Of a stretch of 41,443 nt of DNA, positions 1-8,959 are shown piece after piece. Source of the stretch: Deltaproteobacteria bacterium (GTDB taxonomy: Bacteria > Myxococcota_A > Polyangia > Haliangiales > Haliangiaceae); NCBI GenBank assembly GCA_005887925.1, contig VBLP01000561.1, positions 5,070 through 46,512 on the forward strand. The letters are read 5' to 3'. The translations under genes were made by a program, and so were the position numbers. Below the pieces are notes generated by a model. That model saw only the letters and a list, made by a program, of their open reading frames with translations. It did no database searches and was not told the DNA's origin. Within the stretch, counting starts at the first letter, position 1; each line of letters begins with the position of its first letter.

Positions 1-1252
<1,252 letters not shown>

Positions 1253-1502
1253 CGGCAACCTTCCATGGTGGGGCGACCAGACGTGCACCGTCCGGCCAGG
1301 ACCTGACCGGGACGAGACGGGACCAGAGAGCTGCGGCACGGTACGCCGTGCGGCGGACCTACCGAGTTTTCTGAGCTCTAACACCGCCCGTCACGCACTC
1401 GCAACGCGACTGCAGAGATTCCGCCGCGCTGTCGAGCCGGCTTCGTGAGGCAGGCCTATGGCAACGGGTACGACATCGACGTACGCGCGAATGCGCTCGG
1501 CG
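1253..1502. other. Intergenic region before the binding-protein gene
   Basis: 250 bases with no supported gene. It separates the stop of the BY-kinase-like gene from the start of the binding-protein gene, both on the minus strand, so it should hold the promoter of the latter. A 6-bp inverted repeat (GCACGG/CCGTGC, 1336-1351) is present but has no T-tract. I see no convincing -35/-10 pair. Confidence 0.5.
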
Positions 1503-2525
1503 CTACCGCAGGAGGACGGTGCCGGCGACCTTGGTGGTGCCGAGCTGGTCGATCGCGCGGCGCAGGTCGCGCGTGTTGGAGCGCCGCGCGCGCAGCGCGA
1601 GCACCACGCTGTCGGCCGCGTCGGTCATCAGGTTGACGTCGGCGGAGCCGAGCACCGGCGGCGCGTCGACCACGATGTGGTCGTAGCCGGCCATGCGCAG
1701 CCGCTCCATCGCGATCGCGAACGCCGGCCCGTCGAGCAGCTGGGTCTGCGCGATCCGCGGGTTGATCGCGGCGACGTGCAGCCACAGCTGCGGGATGTCG
1801 ATCAGGCTCCACGGCATCGTCGGCTGGTGGCGATGCGCCGCGAGCTGTTCGGCGAAGCACCACGGCGGGATGAACTGGAACACGGTGGTCAGCTGCGGCC
1901 GGCGCACGTGGGTCTCGACGAGCAGCGTCCTGGCGCGGCCGCACTCGGCGAGCGCGAGCGCGAGGTTGACCGCGGTCGTGGTCTTGCCGTCGCCGACCTG
2001 CGGGCTCGACACGATCACGACCTGCGGCCGGCCGACCTCGAGCAGGTGGTGGCGCAGCACGCGGAACGCTGCGCTGCGCTCGGAGTCCGGATCGATCACG
2101 AGCGTGAGCCGCGGATCGACGTTGTCGTCGGGCAGGTGGTGCTGGGTCAGGTCGATCTGCGGCATCCCGGAGGGCTTGATCTGCGGGCCCATCATCACCG
2201 TCGGCTTGCCGTGCACGACCGTGGCGCTGTCGAGCTTGCCGATCAGCGCCGACGGCTCGAGCTTGGCCGGCATGACCGTGGTCGGATCGAGCTTGCTCGG
2301 CATGATCGCGGCGCTCTCGATCTTGAGGGTCGGCACGGCGCCGTCGAGCAGCGTCTGCTTCGGGTCGGCGCCGATCTCGCGGACCTCGCGGACCTCGACG
2401 GCGACCATCGGCTGGGTCAACAGCGGCAGCGGCGCGCCCTTGTGCTCGCCGAACGGCGGCAGCGGGTTGCGCTCGCCGGTGCGCGGTGGGTCACCGTAGC
2501 GGCCGGTGCGCTTGCTGCTGCTCAT
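1503..2525 (-). CDS. BY-kinase-like (CpsD/Wze-type) ATPase
   Basis: 340-residue cytoplasmic ATPase of the bacterial tyrosine kinase/CpsD family, which works with Wzz-type co-polymerases to control polysaccharide chain length and export. The ATG at 2525 overlaps the stop of the upstream Wzz gene (ATGA). Residues 1-130 are a low-complexity extension with degenerate KL-containing repeats (about 74-105). The kinase core follows: the [11 protein letters not shown] element (151-161), Walker [12 protein letters not shown] (174-184), Walker A' at 201-210 and Walker B HIVVDAPP (283-290). The Walker A' reads [10 protein letters not shown] instead of the usual acidic D-x-D form. The C-terminus stops at LLR with no tyrosine cluster. 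It is the last gene of the operon. Family membership is firm. Whether it autophosphorylates is doubtful, and a scaffold or ATPase role is possible. Confidence 0.85.
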   Translation of the reverse strand: MSSSKRTGRYGDPPRTGERNPLPPFGEHKGAPLPLLTQPMVAVEVREVREIGADPKQTLLDGAVPTLKIESAAIMPSKLDPTTVMPAKLEPSALIGKLDSATVVHGKPTVMMGPQIKPSGMPQIDLTQHHLPDDNVDPRLTLVIDPDSERSAAFRVLRHHLLEVGRPQVVIVSSPQVGDGKTTTAVNLALALAECGRARTLLVETHVRRPQLTTVFQFIPPWCFAEQLAAHRHQPTMPWSLIDIPQLWLHVAAINPRIAQTQLLDGPAFAIAMERLRMAGYDHIVVDAPPVLGSADVNLMTDAADSVVLALRARRSNTRDLRRAIDQLGTTKVAGTVLLR

Positions 2526-3970
2526 GCGGCACCTCCCTGCGTCATGGTCTTGGGACGGCGCTTGACCTTGCGCGCACGGGCCCGGTCGTCGATCACCGCG
2601 AGCCCGACCGCGAACGACAGGCCGAGGGTGAGGAACAGGATCATGCCGGCGAGCAGGAACACCGACTTGCCGGTGCCGGTGGGCCGCGCCGGCTTGAACG
2701 CCGGGTCGACGATCGCGAGCCGGCCCCCTTGCTCGGCGAGCTTCTGGTTGGCGTCCATCTGGGCGCGGAACACGCTGTCGGCGAGCGACTGCACCCGCTC
2801 GCGCTGCTCGGTCACGGCGCGGCGCAGCTCGTTGTGCTCGCCCTCGAGCCGGACCACCCAGCTGGTCGCGGCGTCGGGGGGGCTGTCGGTCTTGCCGCTC
2901 TTGGACTGCTCGGCGGCGATCTGCGCCTCGATCTGCTGGAGATCCTTCTGCAGCTTGGCGCGGTTCTCCGGCGTCGCGGCGATCACCACGGGCTCGACGT
3001 CGGGTGGTACGGCGGCCGCGGCCTGGCGCAGCCGCTGGGTCGCGGCGTCGACGCGCTCCTTGGCCTTGACCGCCGTCGGATGGATGGGCGTGAGCCTGGT
3101 CAGCACCTCCTCGAGCTCGCGCTTGGCGGTGTTGAGCTCGCGCTGCGCCTCCTGGACGGCGGCCTCCGCGGCGACGCGCTCGGGGGTCCTGGGCGCGGGC
3201 GCCTGCGGCACCGGCACGCCGGGCGGCGCATCGAGGCTGGCCTGGAGGCGCTGGCGCTGGCGCTCGAGCGCGACCAGCCGGGCGTTGCCTCCGGTCGGCT
3301 TGTTGGTGCGGATCGCGCGGATCGACGCGCCCTCGTTCTGCGAGTTGTTGGCGTCCTGGACGAACTCGGGGTGCTTGGCGAGGAACTCGGTATAGGCGTT
3401 CTCGCGCTTCTTGAGCTCGGCGCGCGCGGCCTCCTGCTGGTCGATCGCGAATGCGACGGTCGCCGCCGCCTGCTCGTTGCGCAGCGCCTCGTCCTTGTCC
3501 TGCAGCATCTTGGCCAGCTTGTCGACCACGCGCTTGGCGCGCTCGGGATCGCTGTCGGTGAACATGATGCGGAACACGTTGGCGCCGTGCGCCTCGAGCC
3601 GCACCGCCTGCCGCAGCTTGTCGATCTTGAGGTCCGGATCGCGCTCCTGGGGATACGGATCGAGAGCGGGATCGACGACGATCTGGTCGAGCGAGTTGCG
3701 GGTCAAGAGCAGCTCGCGGTAGCGGTCGCCGATGTTGCGCTGCGCGACCTCCTCGCGGCCCGGCGACAGGAGCTGCGACTGGATCCGCTCCTGATAGAAC
3801 AGGGTCGCCCAGGTCTGGAAGTTGCGGGGGCGGGTCAGCGCGAACGCGAGCGACAGACCTCCGCCGACGACGGCGAACACGGCGATCAACCACCAGTGCC
3901 GCCAGGTCTTCCGGCTGAGGTCGACCAGGCGTTGCAGCTGGTCGCGCGGTGTTATCGGTGGAAGCGCCAT
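2522..3970 (-). CDS. Wzz/GumC-type polysaccharide co-polymerase
   Basis: 482-residue inner-membrane protein of the chain-length determinant family. It starts [10 protein letters not shown] and has a first membrane segment at about residues 27-45, then a long periplasmic part with extended coiled-coil helices (about 150-400, rich in Glu/Gln/Arg). A proline-containing stretch [14 protein letters not shown] precedes the second membrane segment near the C-terminus (about 435-460), and the tail is basic and cytoplasmic. That order (TM, coiled coil, Pro-rich, TM) is the GumC/Wzc-N layout. There is no fused kinase; the kinase-like partner is the next gene, overlapping by four bases, as in the split co-polymerase/kinase systems of myxobacteria. 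Its start lies inside the end of the preceding Wzz-like gene (19-base overlap). Confidence 0.9.
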   Translation of the reverse strand: MALPPITPRDQLQRLVDLSRKTWRHWWLIAVFAVVGGGLSLAFALTRPRNFQTWATLFYQERIQSQLLSPGREEVAQRNIGDRYRELLLTRNSLDQIVVDPALDPYPQERDPDLKIDKLRQAVRLEAHGANVFRIMFTDSDPERAKRVVDKLAKMLQDKDEALRNEQAAATVAFAIDQQEAARAELKKRENAYTEFLAKHPEFVQDANNSQNEGASIRAIRTNKPTGGNARLVALERQRQRLQASLDAPPGVPVPQAPAPRTPERVAAEAAVQEAQRELNTAKRELEEVLTRLTPIHPTAVKAKERVDAATQRLRQAAAAVPPDVEPVVIAATPENRAKLQKDLQQIEAQIAAEQSKSGKTDSPPDAATSWVVRLEGEHNELRRAVTEQRERVQSLADSVFRAQMDANQKLAEQGGRLAIVDPAFKPARPTGTGKSVFLLAGMILFLTLGLSFAVGLAVIDDRARARKVKRRPKTMTQGGAA

Positions 3971-4980
3971 CTTTGAAACGATGGTACACGAGACGGTGCA
4001 GCGCTACGTGTCCGCATGGAGCCGACGTTGTCGCCTGCAAATCCGGGGACAAATGCGCCGAGCAGGAGCGCCGAGCCGAGCAGGGCGCCGGTGCCGACCA
4101 CGGCAGCGACCATGACCAGGATCAGACCCGAGTGCGTGGGCCGCTCGGGGCGGCTCTCGTCGACGACCGCCAGCGTCATGTCGAGGCCGGCGGCGGCGAC
4201 CTGGCTGGCGAGCGCCTCGGGGCTCTCGACGATCCGAGACAGGCGCTCCTCGCGCCGCTTCTCCTGGTTCTGGAGTGCGACGAGGTCGATCTGCAGGATC
4301 CCGGCGAGATCGATCTGGCCGCGCCGGTAGGCCTCGTCGATCGCGATCTTCTTCTTGTCGATCGCGAGCCTCAGCTTGTCGAGCTCGTCGCCGGTGGCGG
4401 CGCGCATCATCGCGACCTGCCGCGAGACCTCGTCGGCGCGCCGCTGCCGCAGGTTGGCGGCGGTCTCGCTCACGAGGTCGGCGAGGTCGTGCGCGAGATC
4501 GACCGCGCGATCGGCGTCGATGTCGCGGACCGAGATCCCGATCCGCGCCGAGCGCCGGGCGTTGTCGTCATCCTCGTCGTAGTTGACGAACGAGTTCTTC
4601 CAGATCTTGACGTCGAACCGGCCGCGCAGGTCCTCGAGCGCGAACTCGGTGCCGAGCCGGCTGCGCAGCCCGTACTTGTCGATCAGCTCGAGCAGCCGGT
4701 TGTCGGGGAGCAGCACCTGGGTGACAAAGGCGCGCAGCTGGTCGACCGGCACCGGGGTGTTGCGGCTCGCCATCGAGCCCTCGGTGAGCGCCAGCACGAC
4801 CTCGGCCTCGACGATCACCGGCTTGTTCGCGATCTTGCGGACGATCGCGCCGGTGACCAGCACGGCGAGCACCAGCACGGGCAGCGGCCGGACCAGCATC
4901 CGCCGGCGGATCCGCTGCAGCTCGGCGACCATTCCGCGTCGCGTCGGCTGCTCCGACTCGTACCAGTCTGTCGGCGTCAT
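3952..4980 (-). CDS. Second Wzz-like membrane protein
   Basis: 342-residue protein with the same overall layout as its neighbour but clearly divergent in sequence. It has a basic cytoplasmic N-terminus ([10 protein letters not shown]), a membrane segment at about 33-47, and a periplasmic domain with a helical, probably coiled-coil middle (about 165-250). A second hydrophobic segment (about 285-312) is followed by a short tail. The segment [10 protein letters not shown]...RPERPTHSG before the second membrane span resembles the proline motif of Wzz proteins. Its stop overlaps the next gene by 19 bases and its start overlaps the glycosyltransferase stop by four, so the genes should be translationally coupled. 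Two different co-polymerase-like proteins in a row suggest a hetero-oligomer or one regulatory subunit. That is inference. Confidence 0.8.
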   Translation of the reverse strand: MTPTDWYESEQPTRRGMVAELQRIRRRMLVRPLPVLVLAVLVTGAIVRKIANKPVIVEAEVVLALTEGSMASRNTPVPVDQLRAFVTQVLLPDNRLLELIDKYGLRSRLGTEFALEDLRGRFDVKIWKNSFVNYDEDDDNARRSARIGISVRDIDADRAVDLAHDLADLVSETAANLRQRRADEVSRQVAMMRAATGDELDKLRLAIDKKKIAIDEAYRRGQIDLAGILQIDLVALQNQEKRREERLSRIVESPEALASQVAAAGLDMTLAVVDESRPERPTHSGLILVMVAAVVGTGALLGSALLLGAFVPGFAGDNVGSMRTRSAAPSRVPSFQRWRFHR

Positions 4981-6155
4981 CGCGGTGCTTGCACGCTAGC
5001 ATCGACCGCGGCCACGAGCACGGCGTGCAGCGCGGCGGCGCTCGCGTCCCAGCCACCGTGCGCGCCTTGCTCGGCAACAGGCTCGGGGGCATAGCGAGTG
5101 CGCAAGGCTTGCGTGAGGGCAGCCGCCAGCGCATCGGGCTGCTGCGCCGGCACCAGCGCGCCGACGGTGTCGCTGGTGATCAGATCGGGGACGCCACCGA
5201 CGGCAGTCGCCACCACGCGGCGGCCGCACGCCAGCGCCTCGAGCACCACGTTGGGCATGCCCTCGATGTGGCTGGGCAGGACGAGCACGTCGCACGCCGC
5301 CATCCACGTCGGGATCGCCTCGAGCGGCTGGGCACCGGCCAGGGTGGCCCGCGGCGGCAGCGCGGCCTCGACCTGCGTGCGCAGGGGCCCACCCCCGACG
5401 ATCACCAGCCGGGCGTCCGGGAGCTCGCGCGCCACCCGCTCCCACGCAGCGGCGAGATCGAGCACGCCCTTCTCGGGCTTGAGGTTGCCGACGTAGAGCG
5501 CGAGTGGGCCCTCCGGCACACCCAGCTCCCTGCGCGCCTGCGCACGGTCCCGGACATGGAACAGCGCGGCGTCGACACCGTTCATCACGACCGCGATCCG
5601 CTCGCGCGGTACGCCGAGCGCGGCGACCTCGTCGGCCAGCGCGCGGCTCACCGCCACCACCCGCGCCGCCCGCGACAGCGCCCACGCGATCTGCCGCCGC
5701 GGCCCCGGCAGCCTGGCCATGACGTTGATGTCCGAGCCGTGGAGCTTGACCACGCACGGCACGCCGAGCAGCCGCGCCGCGATCACGGCCGCGAAGCCGT
5801 CGGGATACGCCCACGATCCCAGCACCACGTCGACCTTGCCGCGATAGCGCCGCAGCCCGGGGATGATCGACGCCGCGTACAGCGGCCCCCACGCGCCATG
5901 CGCCAGCCGCGGCACGAACAGCGTGCGCGGGTGGCTCACCGGGATGCCCTCGATCTGTTCGCGGAACGGCACCTTCGCGAGCTTGCCGGCGCTCGACCAC
6001 CGCGCGATCAGCCCGGCGCCCGGAAACCACGGGATCGTCGCCGCGACCTCGAGCTCGCAGCGCCGGGCCAGCGCCGCGAACTGCTGGCGATTGAACGGCG
6101 CCGACAGCGGCTCGGCCAGGTTCGGGAAGATCTTCGTGATCGCGAGGACGCGCAA
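4977..6155 (-). CDS. Family 4 glycosyltransferase
   Basis: 392-residue GT-B fold retaining glycosyltransferase, probably adding a sugar to the lipid-linked exopolysaccharide repeat unit on the cytoplasmic face. The start MRVLAITKIFPN is typical for the family. The N-terminal domain has the acceptor-side element VVKLHGSDIN (136-144). The C-terminal domain has YVGNLKPEKG (221-230) and the nucleotide-sugar E-x7-E motif in EGMPNVVLE (Glu298, Glu306), followed by VGGVPDLI. Length and motifs are complete. It lies between the STAS gene (8-base gap) and the second Wzz-like gene (4-base overlap). Donor sugar unknown; the EPS role comes from context. Confidence 0.92.
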   Translation of the reverse strand: MRVLAITKIFPNLAEPLSAPFNRQQFAALARRCELEVAATIPWFPGAGLIARWSSAGKLAKVPFREQIEGIPVSHPRTLFVPRLAHGAWGPLYAASIIPGLRRYRGKVDVVLGSWAYPDGFAAVIAARLLGVPCVVKLHGSDINVMARLPGPRRQIAWALSRAARVVAVSRALADEVAALGVPRERIAVVMNGVDAALFHVRDRAQARRELGVPEGPLALYVGNLKPEKGVLDLAAAWERVARELPDARLVIVGGGPLRTQVEAALPPRATLAGAQPLEAIPTWMAACDVLVLPSHIEGMPNVVLEALACGRRVVATAVGGVPDLITSDTVGALVPAQQPDALAAALTQALRTRYAPEPVAEQGAHGGWDASAAALHAVLVAAVDASVQAPR

Positions 6156-6163
6156 CGGCGAGC

Positions 6164-6466
6164 TCAGAGATTGAAGACCTTGTCCATTCGCAGCAGCTTG
6201 AAGATCGCCAGCGGCTGATCGCGCGCGCCGGTGATCATCAGTGCGCCGCCGGTGTTGCGCACGCCCTTGTACAGCTTGACCAGCGCGGCCACGCCGGAGC
6301 TGTCGATCAGGTCGAGCATCGCGAGGTCGACCACCACCTTCTGCGGTCGGGTCGGGACGATCTTGTCGATCTCGTCGTTGAGCGCCGGGGCGCTGTTGAT
6401 GTCGAGCGAGCCACGGATCGTCAGTGTGGTCTCCTCGTTAGTGCGGTGTACTTCGAACGGTGCCAT
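6164..6466 (-). CDS. STAS-domain anti-sigma factor antagonist
   Basis: 100-residue single STAS domain protein of the SpoIIAA/RsbV type. Such proteins are switched by serine phosphorylation and sequester a partner kinase when unphosphorylated. The conserved phosphorylation loop reads LDLIDSSGVAAL, with DSSG at about 55-58, preceded by the strand KVVVDLAM. The fold is complete, with RGSLDINSAP near the start. Its gene is one base from the gene for an anti-sigma-type ATPase and eight bases from the glycosyltransferase gene, inside the exopolysaccharide operon. The two form a probable partner-switch pair. No sigma factor gene is in the window, so the final target may be a protein of polysaccharide synthesis. 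Confidence 0.92.
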   Translation of the reverse strand: MAPFEVHRTNEETTLTIRGSLDINSAPALNDEIDKIVPTRPQKVVVDLAMLDLIDSSGVAALVKLYKGVRNTGGALMITGARDQPLAIFKLLRMDKVFNL

Positions 6467-6467
6467 G

Positions 6468-6962
6468 TCAGCTCCTCCCGACAGCGACCTGCGCGGCGGG
6501 CAGTCGCTTGTACAGCCGCCACAGGTTCGGCGGCCCGGGTGTGTATGTCATATCGTCGAGCATGGTCTTGGCGATATGGATCCCCATACCGCCCTCCGGA
6601 AGCGATTCCTCGTCGAGATCGGCCGGCAGCGGCACGACGTTGCCCAGGTCGAACGGCCGGCCGCTGTCCTTCACCTCGATCAACAGCGAATCGCTCGTCG
6701 GCGTGATCGTCAGCTCGATCGTACCGCCGCCCCGGCGCTGATAGGCATGGATCGCGATGTTGTTGAAGATCTCCATGAACGCCGAGACCACGGCCGTGTC
6801 GAACGGGTGACGGACGTCGTGCACCAGTGGATCGATCGTCGGATCCTTGATGTCGTTGGTGGGAGAGCACGACACCAGCCGGGCAGCCTCCGCGACCGTG
6901 CGCACCGCGATCGGCCGGTAGAGGAGCGTACCGGGCACGCTGAGGCGGATCGGGGGAGCCAT
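6468..6962 (-). CDS. Anti-sigma regulatory factor-type ATPase (HATPase_c)
   Basis: 164-residue protein of the RsbW/SpoIIAB serine-kinase family. The GHKL ATP-binding elements are all visible: N box FMEIFNNIAIHAY (Glu64, Asn68), G1 box VKDSGRPFD (Asp99-Gly101) and G2 box EGGMGIHIAKTM (Gly124-127). The N-terminal half has a hydrophobic segment and the motif SPTNDIKDPTIDPLVHDV. It should phosphorylate the STAS partner encoded one base downstream. I chose the ATG at 6962 because the upstream in-frame extension is Arg/Pro-rich and overlaps the divergent transferase gene. It is the first gene of the operon running left to 1503. Confidence 0.9.
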   Translation of the reverse strand: MAPPIRLSVPGTLLYRPIAVRTVAEAARLVSCSPTNDIKDPTIDPLVHDVRHPFDTAVVSAFMEIFNNIAIHAYQRRGGGTIELTITPTSDSLLIEVKDSGRPFDLGNVVPLPADLDEESLPEGGMGIHIAKTMLDDMTYTPGPPNLWRLYKRLPAAQVAVGRS

Positions 6963-7088
6963 CTGACCGGAGCATAGCCACCCCGGCGGGGTTTGCGAAA
7001 GTGCGCCGGCGCCTCGCTCGACAAAAACGTAAGAGAAAGGCGAGGGCCTCGGCCGCGGCGCCCGCCGCTGTACGCAAGGCATGTTACT

Positions 7089-7832
7089 GTGAGCTCCGTG
7101 TTGCGCAGCGTGCGGATCGCCAAGCGCGTCATCGATGTCACAGGTGGCGCTGTTGGCCTGGTGCTCAGCGCACCGCTCATCCCGATCATCGCCGCGGCGA
7201 TCTACATCGACTCGCCTGGCACCGTGTTCTTCCGCCAGCGCCGCGCCGGCAGCCTCAAGGCGATCAAGACCGAGAACGGCGTGAAGCAGTTCCAGTTCGA
7301 CGAATTCGAGATGCACAAGTTCCGGTCCATGGTGCCCAACGCCGAGGCCAAGACCGGCATCGTCGTCGCCGGCGCCAACGACGCGCGGATCACGCGGGTC
7401 GGCCGCTTCCTCCGCAAGTCGCGGCTCGACGAGCTGCCGCAGTTCTGGGACGTGCTGCGCGGGAAGATGAGCCTGGTCGGCCCCCGCCCCGAGCGCCCCG
7501 AGCTGCTGCAGGACCTGTCGTACGCGATCCCACTGTTCGAGGAGCGGATGCGCGACGTCAAGCCCGGCATCACCGGCCTGGCCCAGATCTCGCTCGGCTA
7601 CACCGGCTCGATCCCCGAGGGCAGCGAGATCGCCAAGCTCGCCGCCACCCTGCAGAACCCGTGGCAGCTCGACGAGACCAAGGGCTCGCTCGCCGATGAC
7701 ATGCGGATCAAGCTGCTCTACGACCTCGCCTACACCGCGTCGCTCGAGCGCTTCGACACCTTTCTGTGCACCGAGCTCGGCATCATCTTCAAGACTCCGC
7801 TCGTCATGCTGCGCATGACCCAGGGCCGCTGA
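7089..7832 (+). CDS. Initiating sugar transferase (monotopic phosphoglycosyl transferase)
   Basis: About 247 residues of the bacterial sugar transferase family, which transfers a sugar-phosphate to undecaprenyl phosphate to start a polysaccharide repeat unit. The N-terminal hydrophobic hairpin IDVTGGAVGLVLSAPLIPIIAAAIY is followed by the classic FFRQRRAG, FEMHKFRSM, LRKSRLDELPQFWDVLRGKM, SLVGPRPE and DVKPGITGLAQ blocks. Family position is certain. The start is less so: a GTG at 7089 has an AAGG site nine bases upstream, while an ATG at 6993 would add 32 residues of basic low-complexity sequence. It diverges from the six-gene operon on the other strand, and together they make an exopolysaccharide locus lacking visible flippase and polymerase genes. 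Confidence 0.92.
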   Translation: MSSVLRSVRIAKRVIDVTGGAVGLVLSAPLIPIIAAAIYIDSPGTVFFRQRRAGSLKAIKTENGVKQFQFDEFEMHKFRSMVPNAEAKTGIVVAGANDARITRVGRFLRKSRLDELPQFWDVLRGKMSLVGPRPERPELLQDLSYAIPLFEERMRDVKPGITGLAQISLGYTGSIPEGSEIAKLAATLQNPWQLDETKGSLADDMRIKLLYDLAYTASLERFDTFLCTELGIIFKTPLVMLRMTQGR

Positions 7833-8015
7833 GCGACCGGGAAGCGGTTGTCGAGCGGCTGGAGCTGCTCGATCCGCGCAGGATCCGCATCGTCGGATGC
7901 TGAGCGTGTCGGCTGTTTGGTGTCGTATTCTCCTCGCTGCGTCGCCTTACCGGAATCATGAACCAGCACCGGGTGTGTAGGTAGATGGACCACATGTCAC
8001 ATCGCTTCCGGAGGA
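7833..8015. other. Intergenic, no gene seen
   Basis: 183 bases between the sugar transferase and a helicase remnant. No terminator hairpin with T-tract, promoter or complete reading frame is visible. Base composition becomes less GC-rich towards 7900-7990, which fits old insertion or decay. Confidence 0.4.
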
Positions 8016-8384
8016 ATGCCAGGGCGGATGCGACGGCTCCTCCTCTGCGTACTTCGTTGCGGGCTCCCTGGAAAAACCACGCTTGCCCACCGCATGCGGG
8101 CATGGACGCGGAGAGCTCGACCGATGAGTCATGGGACTGTTTCATCGCCTACCCCGGTCGATGCGATCGTCGTCGACGAAGGCCAGGACTTCCGCGCCGA
8201 GTGGTGGCAGGTTGTCCAGGCCGGACTGACGAGCATCGATAACGGATGTCTCTGCATCTTTCACGATAATAACCAATCGCTGCTCGCCCACCGCGCCAGC
8301 TATCCGATCTCTGAGCCCCACGTCGACCTGTCGCGCGACGGCGCCGCCGCGAGCGCGCTGCCCAGGTCGTTCGCGTGGGACTGA
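8016..8384 (+). pseudogene. Remnant of a UvrD-like superfamily 1 helicase
   Basis: A 122-codon frame whose middle reads PVDAIVVDEGQDFRAEWWQVV, the motif II (Walker B) block of superfamily 1 helicases of the NERD/UvrD type. It is followed by CLCIFHDNNQSLL, the usual next block. Upstream, LPGKTTLAHRM resembles a shortened Walker A. In full-length relatives about a hundred residues separate these motifs and several hundred follow. Here they are about 35 residues apart and the frame ends just where the Arg-rich motif should come. I read it as an internally deleted, truncated relic. Its base composition is less GC-rich than the flanks, which suggests foreign origin. A short functional protein is unlikely. 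Confidence 0.55.
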
Positions 8385-8542
8385 CACCGCCGTACATCGA
8401 CGAGCGTCAAGGCTGACGGAGCGCTGACCCACCGGGGTCGCCGCAACCCCACCGGGCAGCGCTATGTGTCGAGACTCGCGCCGCCTCGAGGCGATGCCAT
8501 CGCCGTCCTGCCGGGTACAGTTCTTGCGCGGCTGTAGCGCGC
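8385..8542. other. Intergenic region before the propeller kinase
   Basis: 158 bases, presumably holding the promoter of the propeller kinase gene. I see no clear -35/-10 pair and no ribosome-binding site just before the ATG at 8543. Confidence 0.35.
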
Positions 8543-8959
8543 ATGCGTGCGCTCCGCGGCGGCATCGGTGTCGCCGTTCCTCTCACGGCGGCGCACGATG
8601 CGCGCGCACTCGATAGCCACCGGGGAATCACCCAGTACGCGCAGACCCGGTTCGAGGCCCGCGACGGACTGGCGCACAACCTGGTCAACTCGCTGGCGCA
8701 GACCGCCGACGGGTATCTGTGGGCGGGCAGCGAAGAGGGTCTGACGCGATACGACGGGGCGACGTTCACGACCTTCGACCATCGCAAGACCGAGGGCATC
8801 CCGACCAACACGTTCTCGACCCTCGCCGTCGATCCGGCGGGCGTGCTGTGGGCCGGCACGCGCGATCATGGCGTGATGCGGCTGGTCGACGGCGAGTTTC
8901 ACGCCGTGGTGTGGGAGCCGGGCGCCGAGGACGGCCAGATCCGCACACCGGCGCGGTGA
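8543..8959 (+). CDS. Propeller histidine kinase, N-terminal part (split gene)
   Basis: 138 residues that begin with a short, weak signal sequence (MRALRGGIGVAVPLTAAHD). They then match the start of two-component-regulator propeller kinases: ALDSHRGITQYAQTRF, ARDGLAHNLVNSLAQTADGYLWAGSEEGLTRYDG, LAVDPAGVLWAGT and MRLVDGEFHAV. The propeller continues at once in another frame (next entry), so this is the amino end of the same ancestral protein. The frame ends in TGA at 8957-8959, overlapping a GTG at 8956 (GTGA). Either a small indel (one base lost or two gained near 8905-8958) broke the gene, or the two parts are made by stop-restart coupling. A sequencing error is also possible. Confidence 0.7.
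   Translation: MRALRGGIGVAVPLTAAHDARALDSHRGITQYAQTRFEARDGLAHNLVNSLAQTADGYLWAGSEEGLTRYDGATFTTFDHRKTEGIPTNTFSTLAVDPAGVLWAGTRDHGVMRLVDGEFHAVVWEPGAEDGQIRTPAR

Noticed and set aside
1336-1351. Hairpin after the exopolysaccharide operon as a terminator
   Set aside because: Only a 6-bp stem, more than 150 bases past the stop codon, with no T-tract on the minus strand.
1458-3395. Long open frame on the plus strand opposite the kinase-like and Wzz genes
   Set aside because: Arg/Gly/Ala/Asp-rich translation with no domain pattern; an antisense by-product of high GC. The minus strand has recognisable families.
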